52,697 nucleotides of DNA from Oxalobacteraceae bacterium. GTDB lineage: Bacteria > Pseudomonadota > Gammaproteobacteria > Burkholderiales > Burkholderiaceae_D. Positions 35,206 to 45,996 of this stretch are shown here, piece by piece. Below the pieces are notes generated by a model. It searched no databases and was not told where the DNA came from. It saw only the letters and a program-made list of their open reading frames with translations. The stretch is taken from positions 1 through 52,697 of the forward strand of contig JAUYNR010000044.1 in the NCBI GenBank assembly GCA_030698225.1. The letters are read 5' to 3'. Position 1 is the stretch's first letter. Every line of letters starts with the position of its first letter. Position numbers and translations under genes: made by a program.

Positions 35206-35276
35206 GTAGGAGCGCACCAGGGCGCGAAAACAGTCGCCAGACTGCAGACGTTGGTCGCGCCCAGGTGCGCTCCTAC
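35206..35276. repeat. GTAG-headed inverted REP pair (REPIN-like) 4
   Basis: Left arm starts GTAGGAGCGCACCAGGGCGC at 35206; the inverse at 35255-35276 ends GTGCGCTCCTAC with one mismatch. It is nearly identical to the pair at 7782-7850. It lies between xdhA and xdhB inside the operon. Confidence 0.88.
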
Positions 35277-35285
35277 AAAATCGCA

Positions 35286-36767
35286 TTACTCATAGCTGAA
35301 CACATTGACCGCCTGCGGCGGCAATGGCGCATCCGGCCGGGTTTCCAGCCAGAAGCGGCGCAGCAGGTTTTGTGCGGCCGTGATCCGGTACGCGCTGGAC
35401 GCGCGCAGGTCGGACAGCGGCGCGTAATCCTGCGCCAGCGCCAGCATCGCCGCCTGCAAGGTGGCTTCAACCCACGGCCGGCCTTGCAGCGCGGCTTCTG
35501 CTTGGCGAGCGCGCTGCGGGGTCGCGGCCATGCCGCCGAACGCGATGCGCGCGTTGCGTATCGTGTCGCCGTCGAGTGTGATCGCAAACGCCGCGCACAC
35601 TGCGGAAATGTCCTGGTCGAAGCGTTTCGCCAGCTTGTAGGTGCGGAAATGCAGCCCGGCCTGCGGCAGCGGCACCCGCAGCGCGGCGACGAATTCGCCG
35701 GCCTGCAGCGCATTCTTCTGGTAGCCGAGGTAGAAGTCTTCCAGCGCCAGCGTGCGTTGCCCGGCGCCGCCGTGCAGCACGATCTCTGCGCCGAGCGCTA
35801 TCAGGAACGGCATCGAATCGCCGATCGGCGAGCCGTTGGCGACGTTGCCGCCCAGCGTGCCGGCATTGCGCACCGGTTCCGACGCGAAGCGCTGCCACAG
35901 TTCGGACAGTTCGGCCGAATAATTGGGGAACCGCGGCCGGCACAGCGCCGCATAGGCGTCGTTCAGCGTGATGCCGGCGCCTATGGTGATCCTGCCGTCC
36001 TGTTCCGTGATCAATTGCAGTTCGGCCACTTGGCCGATGTAGATCAGTTCAATCAGCTCGCGCAGCTGTTTGGTGACCCACAGCCCGATATCGGTGGCGC
36101 CGGCCAGGATATGCGCATCCGGATACGCTGCGCGGGCTGCGACCAGCTGCGCCAGCGTGCGCGGCGCGATAAAGGTCTGGCCGTTGTGGCTGTATGAAAA
36201 CGTCTGATCGCGCTGCAGCGCGTGCAGTGCAGTCGCCACCGCCGCCCGGTCGAACTGGACTGCCGGCAGCTGTCCCATGCGCCGCGCGGCATTGATGATC
36301 GGCCGGTAGCCGGTGCAGCGGCACAGGTTGCCGGACAGCGCGGTGTCGATTTCCCGCCGCGCCGGCGCATCCGGCCGGCCTTCGTGCTGCAGGTACAAGC
36401 TCCACAGCGACATCATGAAACCCGGCGTGCAAAAGCCGCATTGCGAGCCGTGACAGTCGACCATCGCCTGCTGCACCGGATGCAGGCTGCCGTCAGCCTG
36501 CTTCAGGTCTTCCACGGTGAACAGCGCTTTGCCATCCAGAGTCGGCATCAACTGGATGCAGGCATTGACCGTTTTTAGCACCAGTTCGCCGGCCTGCAGC
36601 TCGCCGATCACGACCGTGCAGGCGCCGCAATCGCCTTCCGCGCAGCCTTCCTTGCTGCCGCTGCAGTGCAGGTCTTCGCGCAGGTATTGCAGGATGGTCC
36701 GGGTCGGCGCGACATCAGACACGTTGCGTATGCTGCCTCGATGGTAAAAACGGATAGCTTCGGCCAT
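35286..36767 (-). CDS. xdhA: Xanthine dehydrogenase FeS/FAD subunit XdhA
   Basis: This 493-residue small subunit has an N-terminal plant-type [2Fe-2S] domain (C35, C42, C47, C50 within CSGSKEGCAEGDCGAC), a second [2Fe-2S] domain with CGFCTPGFMM and GNLCRCTGYRPI, and a C-terminal FAD domain (ILAGATDIGLWVTK, TLGGNVANGSPIGDSMP). It passes electrons from the molybdenum site in XdhB to NAD. The length is normal. It is the first gene of xdhABC; upstream lies a single REP and an AT-rich element pointing the other way toward the broken transporter. Confidence 0.95.
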   Translation of the reverse strand: MAEAIRFYHRGSIRNVSDVAPTRTILQYLREDLHCSGSKEGCAEGDCGACTVVIGELQAGELVLKTVNACIQLMPTLDGKALFTVEDLKQADGSLHPVQQAMVDCHGSQCGFCTPGFMMSLWSLYLQHEGRPDAPARREIDTALSGNLCRCTGYRPIINAARRMGQLPAVQFDRAAVATALHALQRDQTFSYSHNGQTFIAPRTLAQLVAARAAYPDAHILAGATDIGLWVTKQLRELIELIYIGQVAELQLITEQDGRITIGAGITLNDAYAALCRPRFPNYSAELSELWQRFASEPVRNAGTLGGNVANGSPIGDSMPFLIALGAEIVLHGGAGQRTLALEDFYLGYQKNALQAGEFVAALRVPLPQAGLHFRTYKLAKRFDQDISAVCAAFAITLDGDTIRNARIAFGGMAATPQRARQAEAALQGRPWVEATLQAAMLALAQDYAPLSDLRASSAYRITAAQNLLRRFWLETRPDAPLPPQAVNVFSYE

Positions 36768-36802
36768 GGCGGTTCCACTGGTTTTTGATTATTTCAATTG
36801 AT

Positions 36803-36834
36803 GTTGGGCTTCGCTGCGCTCAGCGCCAACCTAC
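36803..36834 (-). repeat. Single GTAG-headed REP-like palindrome
   Basis: On the minus strand it starts GTAGGTTGGCGCTGAGCGCA and ends AGCGAAGCCCAAC, an imperfect hairpin with a GTAG head. It belongs to a different stem class from the other REPs. Confidence 0.7.
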
Positions 36835-36857
36835 CTGTTTATTGCTTAAAAAACACT

Positions 36858-36930
36858 GGAGTATGCCAAATAACATACATTTTCCCGCATATAAATAGTG
36901 CGTAATACAAAATACTCAGTCAACACTGCT
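36858..36930 (+). repeat. 73-bp AT-rich element, copy 5
   Basis: It begins GGAGTAT, has TTTTCCCGCA in the block position, AGTGCGTAATAC and AAAATAC; the last GTATATT block is degraded (CACTGCT). It is oriented toward the pseudogene cluster that follows, so it originally lay upstream of the transporter genes. Confidence 0.7.
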
Positions 36931-36980
36931 GACCATATTGATTTCCCAGGTAACTATGCGTTTCGTGCCTTTCGTGGACT

Positions 36981-37694
36981 ATGCGTATTTGTATTTCAAG
37001 ATTAGCACTAGTACGGAATATAGGGCGCCGAAGGTCAATTGGTGGTCGGCGCTGCGGCGATCATCGCGCTGGTCCTGCGGCCGGCATGCTGGGCGGGATG
37101 GCATGGGCGGCGATCACGGCTTTCCTGCGCGACCGTTTCAACGCCAATGAAATCCTGGTCTCGCTGATGCTGGTATATGTCGGCCAATTGTTGCTGAGTT
37201 TTCTGGTGCACGGCGTGCTGAAGGACCCGGAGGGTTTCAACTTCCCGCAGTCGAAACTGTTTTCCGACGATTTTTTGCTGCCTATCGTGCTGCAGGGCAC
37301 GCGATTGCATCTGGGCATCGTGCTGGCCTTGCTGGCGGCGTGCTATGCGGGCTTTTCGTCGCGCCGCTCGTTGTGGACCTCGATGCTGATTTGCGGCGCG
37401 CTGTCCGGTCTGGCCGGCGTGTCCGAAGTGCTGGGGCCGATCGGGCAGGTCACGCCGTCGGTCTCGCCAGGTTACGGTTTCGCCGCCATCATCGTCGCCT
37501 TTGTCGGCCGGCTGCATCCGGTCGGCGTGATTTTTTCCAGCTTCGTGATGGCGCTGTTTTACATCGGCGGTGAACTGTCGCAGTCGCGCCTGGGCATGCC
37601 GAATGTGATCACCGGCGTGTTCCAGGGCATCCTGCTGTTCTCCTTGCTGGCCTGCGACGTGCTGATCGACTACAAAATCCGCTGGAGCACATGA
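36981..37694 (+). pseudogene. BMP-type nucleoside ABC transporter permease 1, degraded
   Basis: The body (GGMAWAAITAFLRDRFNANE, then LVSLMLVYVGQLLLS and PGYGFAAIIVAFVGRLHPVG) is a clear YufP-type inner-membrane permease, but it is damaged three ways. The N-terminal about 90 residues before the conserved NIGAEGQ are missing. NIGAEGQ-LVVGAAAIIALVL is readable only across two compensating one-base indels (about 37024 and 37077), so about 17 residues are out of frame. Near 37330 the run LALLAACYAGFSSRR lacks about 30-35 residues normally present between these segments. It should not make a working permease. No ATPase gene is next to it. Confidence 0.85.
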
Positions 37695-37813
37695 TCACCT
37701 CTAACAATCTACTGCGCAGCCCAATCTCGGGTCTGCGATGCTCGCCGTACAGTCGTACGACTGCGCTTCTCGACCCGACCTTGGGCCGCTCGCTACGATT
37801 TTTAGAGGTGATC
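37693..37813. repeat. 121-bp inverted-repeat element between the two permease genes
   Basis: GATCACCTCTA at 37693-37703 is inverted at 37803-37813 (TAGAGGTGATC). Between them, partially matching arms (GCGCAGCCCAATCTCGGGTC against GACCCGACCTTGGGCCGCTC) surround a perfect central palindrome AGTCGTACGACT. The first permease stop codon overlaps its left edge. MITE-like or REP-like; function unknown. Confidence 0.6.
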
Positions 37814-37815
37814 TG

Positions 37816-38380
37816 ATGGAATCGTTCGCATCCTTGATCGCTGCCAGCATCAACGCCGGCACCCCGCTGATGCTGGCCGCGCTCGGCCTGCTGATCAACG
37901 AGAAGGCCGGGGTCGTCAACCTGGGCGCGGAAGGCATGATGCTGGTGGCCGCCATCACCGGTTTCGCCACCGCCATCCATAGCGGCAGTCCGGCACTGGG
38001 CTTTGTCGCCGGCGCGGCTGCCGGCATGCTGCTGGCCGGACTTTTTGCTGCGTTGACCGTCTGGCTAGGTACCAACCAGTACGCCACCGGGCTGGCGCTG
38101 GCGTTGTTCGGCGCCGGCGCGTCCGCGTATATCGGCATTGCGTATGTCGGCAGCACGCTGCAGAACGCCGCTGCCGGCATCCCGCTGCTGGAAAACATCC
38201 CGTTCCTGGGCCTCGCACTGTTTCGCCAGCATCCTATGGTGTACTTGTCGCTGGCGCTGTGCGCGGCGATCGCCTGGTTCTTGTACCGCAGCCGCGCCGG
38301 GCTGGTGTTGCGCGCGGTCGGCGAGTCGCCGTCTTCGGCCCATGCGCTGGGCTACGACGTGCGCCGCATCCGTGGCATCC
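37816..38380 (+). pseudogene. BMP-type ABC transporter permease 2, truncated
   Basis: The start MESFASLIAASINAGTPLML and GVVNLGAEGMMLVAAITGFA are typical of the second permease of BMP-family nucleoside transporters. Homology holds for about 188 residues to GYDVRRIR and then stops: the reading frame passes into the BMP protein in the wrong frame, up to a stop at 38724. About 120 C-terminal residues are missing. The ATG at 37816 is preceded by AGAGGTG from the repeat. Confidence 0.85.
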
Positions 38381-39397
38381 GCGCCGGCTCATGCGGCTCC
38401 GCTGAACGTCGGTTTCGTGTATGTCAGTCCGATCGGCGAAGCCGGCTGGACCACCCAGCACGACATCGCACGCAAGGAAATGGAGAAAAACCTGGGTGCG
38501 AAAATTACCACCAGGGTGGTCGAGAATGTGCCCGAAGGCGCGGATGCCGAACGGGTGATCCGCGATCTGGCGCAGCAGGGCAGCAAGCTGATTTTCACCA
38601 CCTCGTTCGGCTACATGAATCCGACGCTGAAGGTTGCCAAGCAGTTTCCGGACGTGAAATTCGTCCACCTGACCGGGTACAAGACTGCCGCCAACGTCGC
38701 CTCTGCCAATGCGCGCTTTTATGAAAGCCGCTATCTGGCCGGCGTGTTGAGCGGCAAGATGAGCAAGACCGGGGTGGCCGGCTACGTCGGCGCGTTCCCG
38801 ATTCCCGAGGTGTTGCAAGGCATTAATGCGTTCACCCGCGGCTTCCGCAGCGTCAACCCGAAGGCCGAGGTAAAGGTGGTCTGGGTCAACAGCTGGTTCG
38901 ATCCGGGCAAGGAGCGCGATGCGGCGCTGACGCTGATTGGCCAGGGCGCCGACGTGGTCACGCACCATACCGATTCCACCGCAGTGGTGCAGGCAGCCGA
39001 AGAGAAGGGCAAGTACGCGCTCGGCTACCATTCCGACATGCAGAAATTCGGCCCGCATGCGCAGATCGCCGCGGTCACCCATCACTGGGGCAAGTATTAC
39101 ACCCGGCAGGCGCAGGATGTGCTCGACGGCAAATGGAAAACCAGCGCCACCTGGGGCGGCATCAAGGACGGTTTCGTCAAGCTCGAAGGCTTTGGCCCGG
39201 CGGTGCCGAATGACGTGAAACAGTTCGTGCTGGCGAAACAGAAGGAAATCGTGGCCGGCACCCTGACGCCGTTCGACGGCCCGGTAACGGACAACGAAGG
39301 CAAGCTCAGGCTGGCAACGGGCCGGATCAACGACGACGGCCTGAACAAGATGAATTATTTCGTCGCAGGCGTGGCCGGCAAATTGCCGAAGAACTGA
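38381..39397 (+). pseudogene. BMP-family nucleoside-binding protein, N-terminally truncated
   Basis: From APAHAAPLNVGFVYVSPIGE onward the sequence is an intact BMP/Med-type substrate-binding protein (HDIARKEMEKNLG, LIFTTSFGYMNPTLKVAKQF, VTHHTDSTAVVQAAEE, GLNKMNYFVAG) to a natural stop. The signal peptide and start codon are gone, replaced by permease 2 sequence in another frame. The junction (about 38371-38381) shows the short direct repeat GCATCCG, consistent with deletion between small repeats. Without a signal peptide the protein cannot work in the periplasm. Confidence 0.85.
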
Positions 39398-39405
39398 TCC
39401 GATGG

Positions 39406-39443
39406 GTTTCACCCCTCCGACGAAACTGCCGGATGGGTGAAAC
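39406..39443 (+). terminator. Hairpin after the BMP gene
   Basis: GTTTCACCC (39406-39414) pairs with GGGTGAAAC (39435-39443) 9 nt after the stop, followed by TTTCC. It could be the old end of the transporter operon. Confidence 0.5.
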
Positions 39444-39526
39444 TTTCCGCATTGGATTGACTTGCCACAAAAGCCAGCGGGTCAAATACAGCACACTTAT
39501 CAAAACGGCATGATAAGGAGCTGGCC

Positions 39527-39850
39527 ATGCAACTCGACAAACACCTTCCCGATTTCGACATGCTGGTGTCCTTGTATCGGGACGATCCTGAAGCCTTCGA
39601 AGCGTTCCGTCGCCACTCGCTGCGCGATGCGGTGCATGCGGCGCCGCCGGCCCAGCGTCCGGCGCTCGAACTGTTGTTAAGCCGTCTTGAGATTGCGCGC
39701 GCCGATGCCGCCACGCCGATGGATGCGGCGATTAACGCGTTTCGCCTGATGCAGGATTCGGTTGGCCAGTTGCAGCAGCTCTGGCAGCAAACCCGGCAGG
39801 CGGCCGCCGACCTGCAGACGTCGCTGCTGATTGCCCGGGTGCGCAGATAA
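39527..39850 (+). CDS. DUF3135 family protein
   Basis: This 107-residue helical protein begins MQLDKHLPDFDMLVSLYRDD and continues PEAFEAFRRHSLRDAVHAAP, resembling DUF3135 proteins of unknown function. A ribosome site AAGGAG precedes the ATG. No signal or membrane segment. It is a likely independent gene upstream of the HDOD protein. Confidence 0.85.
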   Translation: MQLDKHLPDFDMLVSLYRDDPEAFEAFRRHSLRDAVHAAPPAQRPALELLLSRLEIARADAATPMDAAINAFRLMQDSVGQLQQLWQQTRQAAADLQTSLLIARVRR

Positions 39851-39942
39851 TCGGCGATTATTCTGCGCGCCGGCAACTCGGGGAGCTGGAATCAGGCAAA
39901 ATAGCGCACACCTAATTCCTAGCGCAGAACCGAACGCAACCG

Positions 39943-41520
39943 ATGCCAGATTTTCCCGACCTACCTGCCGCCGCTGGCAATGCCGGCGCAGCGCGCCAAC
40001 TCTTATTGCAAAAAATCAGCCAGAACGAGGATTTGCCTGCGCTTGGCCGCACCGTGGCGCGGGTGGTGCAACTGACTTCGTCGGACGACAAAGCGCAAAG
40101 CGAACTGACCTACTTCATCCTGTCCGACGTGGCGCTGACGCAGAAAATCCTGCGCCTGGCCAACACGGTGTTTTACCGCACTGCCAACAGCACCCCGGTG
40201 ACCACCATTTCGCGCGCGATCTTCGTGCTCGGCTTCGATCTGATCAAAACCAGCGCGCTGGCGATGCTGCTGGTGGACCGCCTGTCGGACCGGCAGCACG
40301 CGCACAGCGTCCACGCCGAATTGATGCAGGCCCTGTATGCCAGCGTGATCGGTCGCGAAATGGCGCGCAAGAGCCCGTATCAGGGCGGCGAAGAAGCCGC
40401 CATCAGCGCATTGTTCAAGAACCTGGGGCGGCTGCTGGTGGCCGCGCACGACCATGCGCTGTACAGCAAGCTGATCGGCCTGATCGAAACCGATGGCCTG
40501 TCGCCGGCCCAGGCCTCGATGCAGGTGCTCGGATGCAGCCTGGACATGCTGGCCGAATCGGTGTTGCAGGAATGGCAGATTCCGCATCCGATCATCCGGG
40601 CTCTGGCGCCGCTGGCTAGCGGGGCGCCGAAACCGGCCAGGAACCGGCAGGAGTGGATGCAGCAGGTTGCCGCCTTCAGCGCCGAGGCCGCGCACTTGCT
40701 GCCGCGGGCCGGTGCGGCAGATGCCGGCGAGCGCAGTGCGACGCTGCTGGCGCGCTACGGCGCGGCGCTGAATCTGGATCCGGGCAGCATCGACCAGATG
40801 TTCAATGCGGCCGGGCGTGAGATCAATATGCAGCTCGAATCGATGCAACTGGAGCTGGCGCCGGCTGCCAGCCCGGCAGCGGCGACTGCAGTGGCGGTCA
40901 CAGTTCGTCCGGCAGCGCCGACGCTGCCGGACGAACTGCTGATGGTGCACGGGAACACCGGTGACGGACAAACCGGCGGCAGCTATCCCAGCGGCAAGCC
41001 GTTCAATGCCGGCGCCCTGTTGTTGGCCGGGATGCAGGATGTGACGCAGGTGATGGCGTCCGGTCGCAGCAAGGTCAATGAAATCATCCTGCTGGCGATG
41101 GAAACCCTGTACAGCAGCATGGGGTTTCATTTCGCCGCGATCTGCATCAAGGATCAGAAGAGCGGGCAATACCGCGCCCGCATGGCGATGGGCAAAAATC
41201 ATACGGTGCGGCAAGCCGGCTTCGTGTTTCCGGCCGCATCGGCTGGCGACATCTTTCATCTGGCGCTGGAAAACGACGCCGACTTGATCATCGCCGATGC
41301 CACCACCGGCAAGATTGCCGCCCTGCTGCCCGACTGGCACCGCAAACTGCAGGCCGACACCCGCAGTTTCATCGTGCTGCCGCTGGTGGTGCGCGGGGTG
41401 CCGCTCGGCCTGTTGTATGCGGATCGGACCACACTGGCGCCGGAAGGCGTGACGCCGGACGAAGCGGCGCTGATCAAGGCCCTGAAAGGCCAGGTGCTGG
41501 CGGCGCTGCAGGCGCGGTAA
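39943..41520 (+). CDS. HDOD domain protein with C-terminal GAF domain
   Basis: This 525-residue signalling protein has an N-terminal HDOD domain (LPALGRTVARVVQLTSSDDK, ILSDVALTQKILRLANTVF, AIFVLGFDLIKTSALAMLL), a degenerate HD fold that lacks the catalytic residues, and a C-terminal GAF-type region (LLAMETLYSSMGFHFAAIC, SFIVLPLVVRGVPLGLLYAD). A low-complexity Ala/Pro linker lies around 305-330. HDOD proteins act in regulation and protein interaction; the ligand is unknown. Confidence 0.88.
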   Translation: MPDFPDLPAAAGNAGAARQLLLQKISQNEDLPALGRTVARVVQLTSSDDKAQSELTYFILSDVALTQKILRLANTVFYRTANSTPVTTISRAIFVLGFDLIKTSALAMLLVDRLSDRQHAHSVHAELMQALYASVIGREMARKSPYQGGEEAAISALFKNLGRLLVAAHDHALYSKLIGLIETDGLSPAQASMQVLGCSLDMLAESVLQEWQIPHPIIRALAPLASGAPKPARNRQEWMQQVAAFSAEAAHLLPRAGAADAGERSATLLARYGAALNLDPGSIDQMFNAAGREINMQLESMQLELAPAASPAAATAVAVTVRPAAPTLPDELLMVHGNTGDGQTGGSYPSGKPFNAGALLLAGMQDVTQVMASGRSKVNEIILLAMETLYSSMGFHFAAICIKDQKSGQYRARMAMGKNHTVRQAGFVFPAASAGDIFHLALENDADLIIADATTGKIAALLPDWHRKLQADTRSFIVLPLVVRGVPLGLLYADRTTLAPEGVTPDEAALIKALKGQVLAALQAR

Positions 41521-41645
41521 TTGTCGCGCAGCGTCGCACTTCGTCACAGACTGCGCTATCCTTGCGGTCGTTCCATCAACATCAGGGCTGCGCAGGGTAA
41601 CACCGAAGAAGCGCGCGCCCGCAACCTGCAAAAGACCCCGAATCC

Positions 41646-43313
<1,668 letters not shown>

Positions 43314-43327
43314 CTTGCGTGGGGGAC

Positions 43328-43470
43328 GTAGGGCGGAAAAGCGCAGCGCCTTCCGCCGCATGCGTTGCGGCAGCCGGCACATGCGTTGCAGCAGCCGGCA
43401 CATGCGTTGCAGCAGCCGGCGCATGCATTGCGGCGCAGCCGGCGGATAACGCTGCGCTCATCCGCCCTAC
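43328..43470. repeat. GTAG REP pair enclosing four 21-bp tandem repeats
   Basis: Left REP 43328-43357 starts GTAGGGCGGAAAAGCGCAGC; right REP 43441-43470 is a related inverse ending CATCCGCCCTAC. The spacer is filled by four 21-bp units (43360-43443), the typical unit being ATGCGTTGCAGCAGCCGGCA plus one base, the last degenerate. It follows ettA directly. Confidence 0.85.
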
Positions 43471-43484
43471 ATTGCTTATTTATT

Positions 43485-43557
43485 GGAGTATATGCAATAA
43501 ATACATGTTTTCCGCATGATTTCATTGCGATAAAAATAATACATGCATATGTATATT
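43485..43557 (+). repeat. 73-bp AT-rich element, copy 6
   Basis: It begins GGAGTAT, with GTTTTCCGCA, TTCATTGCGATA and an inverted end AATACATGCATATGTATATT. It lies 38 bp upstream of the DUF2721 gene in the same orientation. Confidence 0.78.
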
Positions 43558-43595
43558 CATAGAAACTGTTACAGCGCCCTTGGGAAACGCCTGCC

Positions 43596-44045
43596 ATGAA
43601 CATCCAGCTCAGCGATGTCAGCCACATCATCCAGCTTTCGATTGCGCCGGTGTTCCTGTTGAGCGGCATCGGGCCGCAGTTGATCGTGCTGACCAACCGG
43701 CTGGCGCGCATCATCGACCGCTCGCGCGGGCTGGAAGAGTTGCTGCACCATGCCGATACCGCGGACAAAACCGAGTATCTGGCCGAGATCGAGATCCTCT
43801 ATCGGCGCGCGCACCAGATCAATTATGCGATCACCCTCAGCACCGCCTGCGCGCTGCTGGTGAGCCTGATCATTGTGGTGCTGTTTCTCGGCGACGCGCT
43901 GGGTCTGGCGCTGGATCGCCTGATTGCGGTGCTGTTCGTGGTGGCAATGCTGGCGCTGATCGGCAGCTACTCCTTCCTGCTGCGCGAAATCTTCATCGCG
44001 ACCAGGTCGCTCTCGTTGCGGCATATTTTCAAGTACAGGCAGTAG
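43596..44045 (+). CDS. DUF2721 family membrane protein
   Basis: This 149-residue protein begins VSHIIQLSIAPVFLLSGIGP near residue 8, with about three membrane segments (around 14-30, 75-98 and 103-125) and a conserved LTNRLARIIDRSR segment in the first loop, as in DUF2721 proteins of unknown role. A 73-bp AT-rich element lies just upstream and may carry its promoter. Confidence 0.85.
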   Translation: MNIQLSDVSHIIQLSIAPVFLLSGIGPQLIVLTNRLARIIDRSRGLEELLHHADTADKTEYLAEIEILYRRAHQINYAITLSTACALLVSLIIVVLFLGDALGLALDRLIAVLFVVAMLALIGSYSFLLREIFIATRSLSLRHIFKYRQ

Positions 44046-44047
44046 GC

Positions 44048-44911
44048 TCAGTCGACATGCGGGCGCAGCGCGCCGGGAATCCGGTATTGCGTCAGACCGT
44101 CATTGTCGAGCCAGCGCCGGGTGCTGCTGGCGGCGCGTTCGATCAAATCCCCGGACTGTGAGAAGTCATACGGCGACACTGCCAGCGGGCACAAGGGCGG
44201 CACCGTCAAGACTGCCACCTTGCCAGCCAGCAATTCCAAGTCTTGCACCAGTTGATGCGCGATCAGCATGTTCAGCGCATGCAGCGCGTTGCCGATCGCG
44301 CTGGCCGGCGGCGCGGTCAGCGCGCAGGCAAAGCCGGTCGGCAGCACGATCAGCCGGCTGGCCCCCAGCTTCACCGCCGCCATGATAGGGGTGTTGCTGG
44401 CGATGGCGCCGTCGATCAGGTAATGGTCGCCGACCAGCACCGCCGGATACACCGCGGGAATCGCGCAACTGGCCAGTATCGCGTCGATCGCCGGGCCGCT
44501 GGAAAGCCGGATCGAGCCGCCGTGCAATTGTTCGGTGGCCATTACGTGCACCGGGATCGCGGCCTGTTCCAGCAAGCGGTACGATAAGTGGCGTTCGATC
44601 AGCTGGCGCAGGCCGGATGCTTCGACCAGCGATGGCGCACGGGAAAACAGGCCGGCGATACGCCCGAAACTCACCGGAAATACGTCGCGCCGCTTGAGCT
44701 GGCACCAGATCTGTTCCAGCTGCGCCACGCCTTTGGTGGTCGGGTTGCCGGCGAAATACGCGCAATTGAGCGCCCCGACCGAAGCCCCGACCACCAGATC
44801 GGGCTCGACGCCGTAATCCACCAGAGCCCGCAGCATGCCGACCTGGATCGCGCCGAAGCTGCCGCCGCCGGCGAAGACAAAGGCGGTTTTCCCTGCCGTA
44901 ATATTCGTCAT
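44048..44911 (-). CDS. Patatin-like phospholipase
   Basis: This 287-residue protein has the patatin fold: oxyanion loop VFAGGGSFGAIQVGML (about 12-27), nucleophile motif GASVGALN (Ser at about 44), and the acid in LIDGAIASNTP. Serine lipid acyl hydrolase activity is expected. It lacks a signal peptide. The ATG at 44911 has a GGGAG ribosome site 6 nt upstream; an alternative start at 44956 lacks one. The stop is 2 nt from the convergent DUF2721 stop. Confidence 0.88.
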   Translation of the reverse strand: MTNITAGKTAFVFAGGGSFGAIQVGMLRALVDYGVEPDLVVGASVGALNCAYFAGNPTTKGVAQLEQIWCQLKRRDVFPVSFGRIAGLFSRAPSLVEASGLRQLIERHLSYRLLEQAAIPVHVMATEQLHGGSIRLSSGPAIDAILASCAIPAVYPAVLVGDHYLIDGAIASNTPIMAAVKLGASRLIVLPTGFACALTAPPASAIGNALHALNMLIAHQLVQDLELLAGKVAVLTVPPLCPLAVSPYDFSQSGDLIERAASSTRRWLDNDGLTQYRIPGALRPHVD

Positions 44912-45137
44912 TTGCCGCTCCCGAATCGCGCGATGCACCTTTTCATCATAGGACACCCGGGCCCGATTATCGACTGCTGCAGCGCGTGGCGTCAGCTGTT
45001 TGCCGGGTCACGGTGCCGGCATGCTTGCCAAGTTTAATTTGGATTGACGCGCATCAAGAGCATTTGCCAAAACTCGCACAGACTGATCTGTGCAGTTTAT
45101 CAATCTCAATTGTATTGAGTCATTGAAGGAGATCAAC

Positions 45138-45563
45138 ATGAGCTATCTGGATGAAGATCGCGATACGTACGGGATGTACAAGAACGATACCGGCAAGGGC
45201 CCCGGACCCGAGTTGATGGGCGCACACACGCTGCTCGGAAACGATGTCTATAACGACAAAGGCGAAGATCTGGGTGAGATCAAGGAAATCATGCTGGACA
45301 TGCGCACCGGCAGGGTAAGTTATGCGGTGCTGTCTTTCGGCGGATTTCTGGGGATGGGCGAAAAACTGTTCGCAGTACCGTGGAATGCATTGACGCTCGA
45401 TACCGTCAACAAGCGCTTCACCCTGAAAGTCAGTAAGGAGCAGCTCAAAGGGGCGCCCGGATTCGATCCGGATCATTGGCCGGATATGGCTAGCCCGGCA
45501 TGGTCCAGTGAAATTCACACTTATTACGGCACCCAGCCCGATCAGGATGACCGCATCATCTGA
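45138..45563 (+). CDS. PRC-barrel domain protein
   Basis: This 141-residue protein has a PRC-barrel core: LLGNDVYNDKGEDLGEIKEI and MLDMRTGRVSYAVLSFGGFL, then GEKLFAVPWNALTL. Such small proteins bind or stabilise partners and are common among stress genes. An AAGGAGATC ribosome site precedes ATG 45138. It opens a plus-strand run of small envelope/stress-type genes. Confidence 0.9.
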   Translation: MSYLDEDRDTYGMYKNDTGKGPGPELMGAHTLLGNDVYNDKGEDLGEIKEIMLDMRTGRVSYAVLSFGGFLGMGEKLFAVPWNALTLDTVNKRFTLKVSKEQLKGAPGFDPDHWPDMASPAWSSEIHTYYGTQPDQDDRII

Positions 45564-45696
45564 CTTGCGATACTGCCAAGCACATCGGTTATTGATCGCC
45601 ATCGAACGGTCCTGCGAGTGCCGTTGCCGGCATCGCGGATGAAAACCGGTGATCTATGTGCCTGTCAACCATCAACTTGCTGTCGAGGAGACTGAA

Positions 45697-45909
45697 ATGA
45701 ACTGGGACCTTATCGAAGGAAACTGGAAGCAATTTAAGGGCAAGATCAAAGAACAATGGGGCAAGCTCACCGATGACCACCTCGATCGGATCGAAGGCAA
45801 ACGCGAGCAGCTCTCCGGAAAGATCCAGGAAGCCTATGGAATCGGCAAGGACGAGGCTGAAAAGCAGATCAAGGATTTCGAAGAGCGCAACAAGGATTAC
45901 ACGCCATGA
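45697..45909 (+). CDS. CsbD-family stress protein
   Basis: This 70-residue protein is a clear CsbD-like member: MNWDLIEGNWKQFKGKIKEQ then WGKLTDDHLDRIEGKREQL. CsbD proteins are abundant under general stress in many bacteria, function unknown. A GAGGAG ribosome site lies before the ATG. It follows the PRC-barrel gene by 133 bp. Confidence 0.92.
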   Translation: MNWDLIEGNWKQFKGKIKEQWGKLTDDHLDRIEGKREQLSGKIQEAYGIGKDEAEKQIKDFEERNKDYTP

Positions 45910-45996
45910 GTTTTGCTTGACGACGGGCGCGGTCCGGGGCGGACGCATCGATAGGCCGCCCTGGACCGCAAAAAATAAAAATTTAAAGGAGTGAAA

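Noticed and set aside
38380..38724. Permease 2 frame continuing to 38724 as one long gene
   Set aside because: After GYDVRRIR the frame carries no permease similarity while the BMP protein is readable in the other frame, so it is a pseudogene junction.
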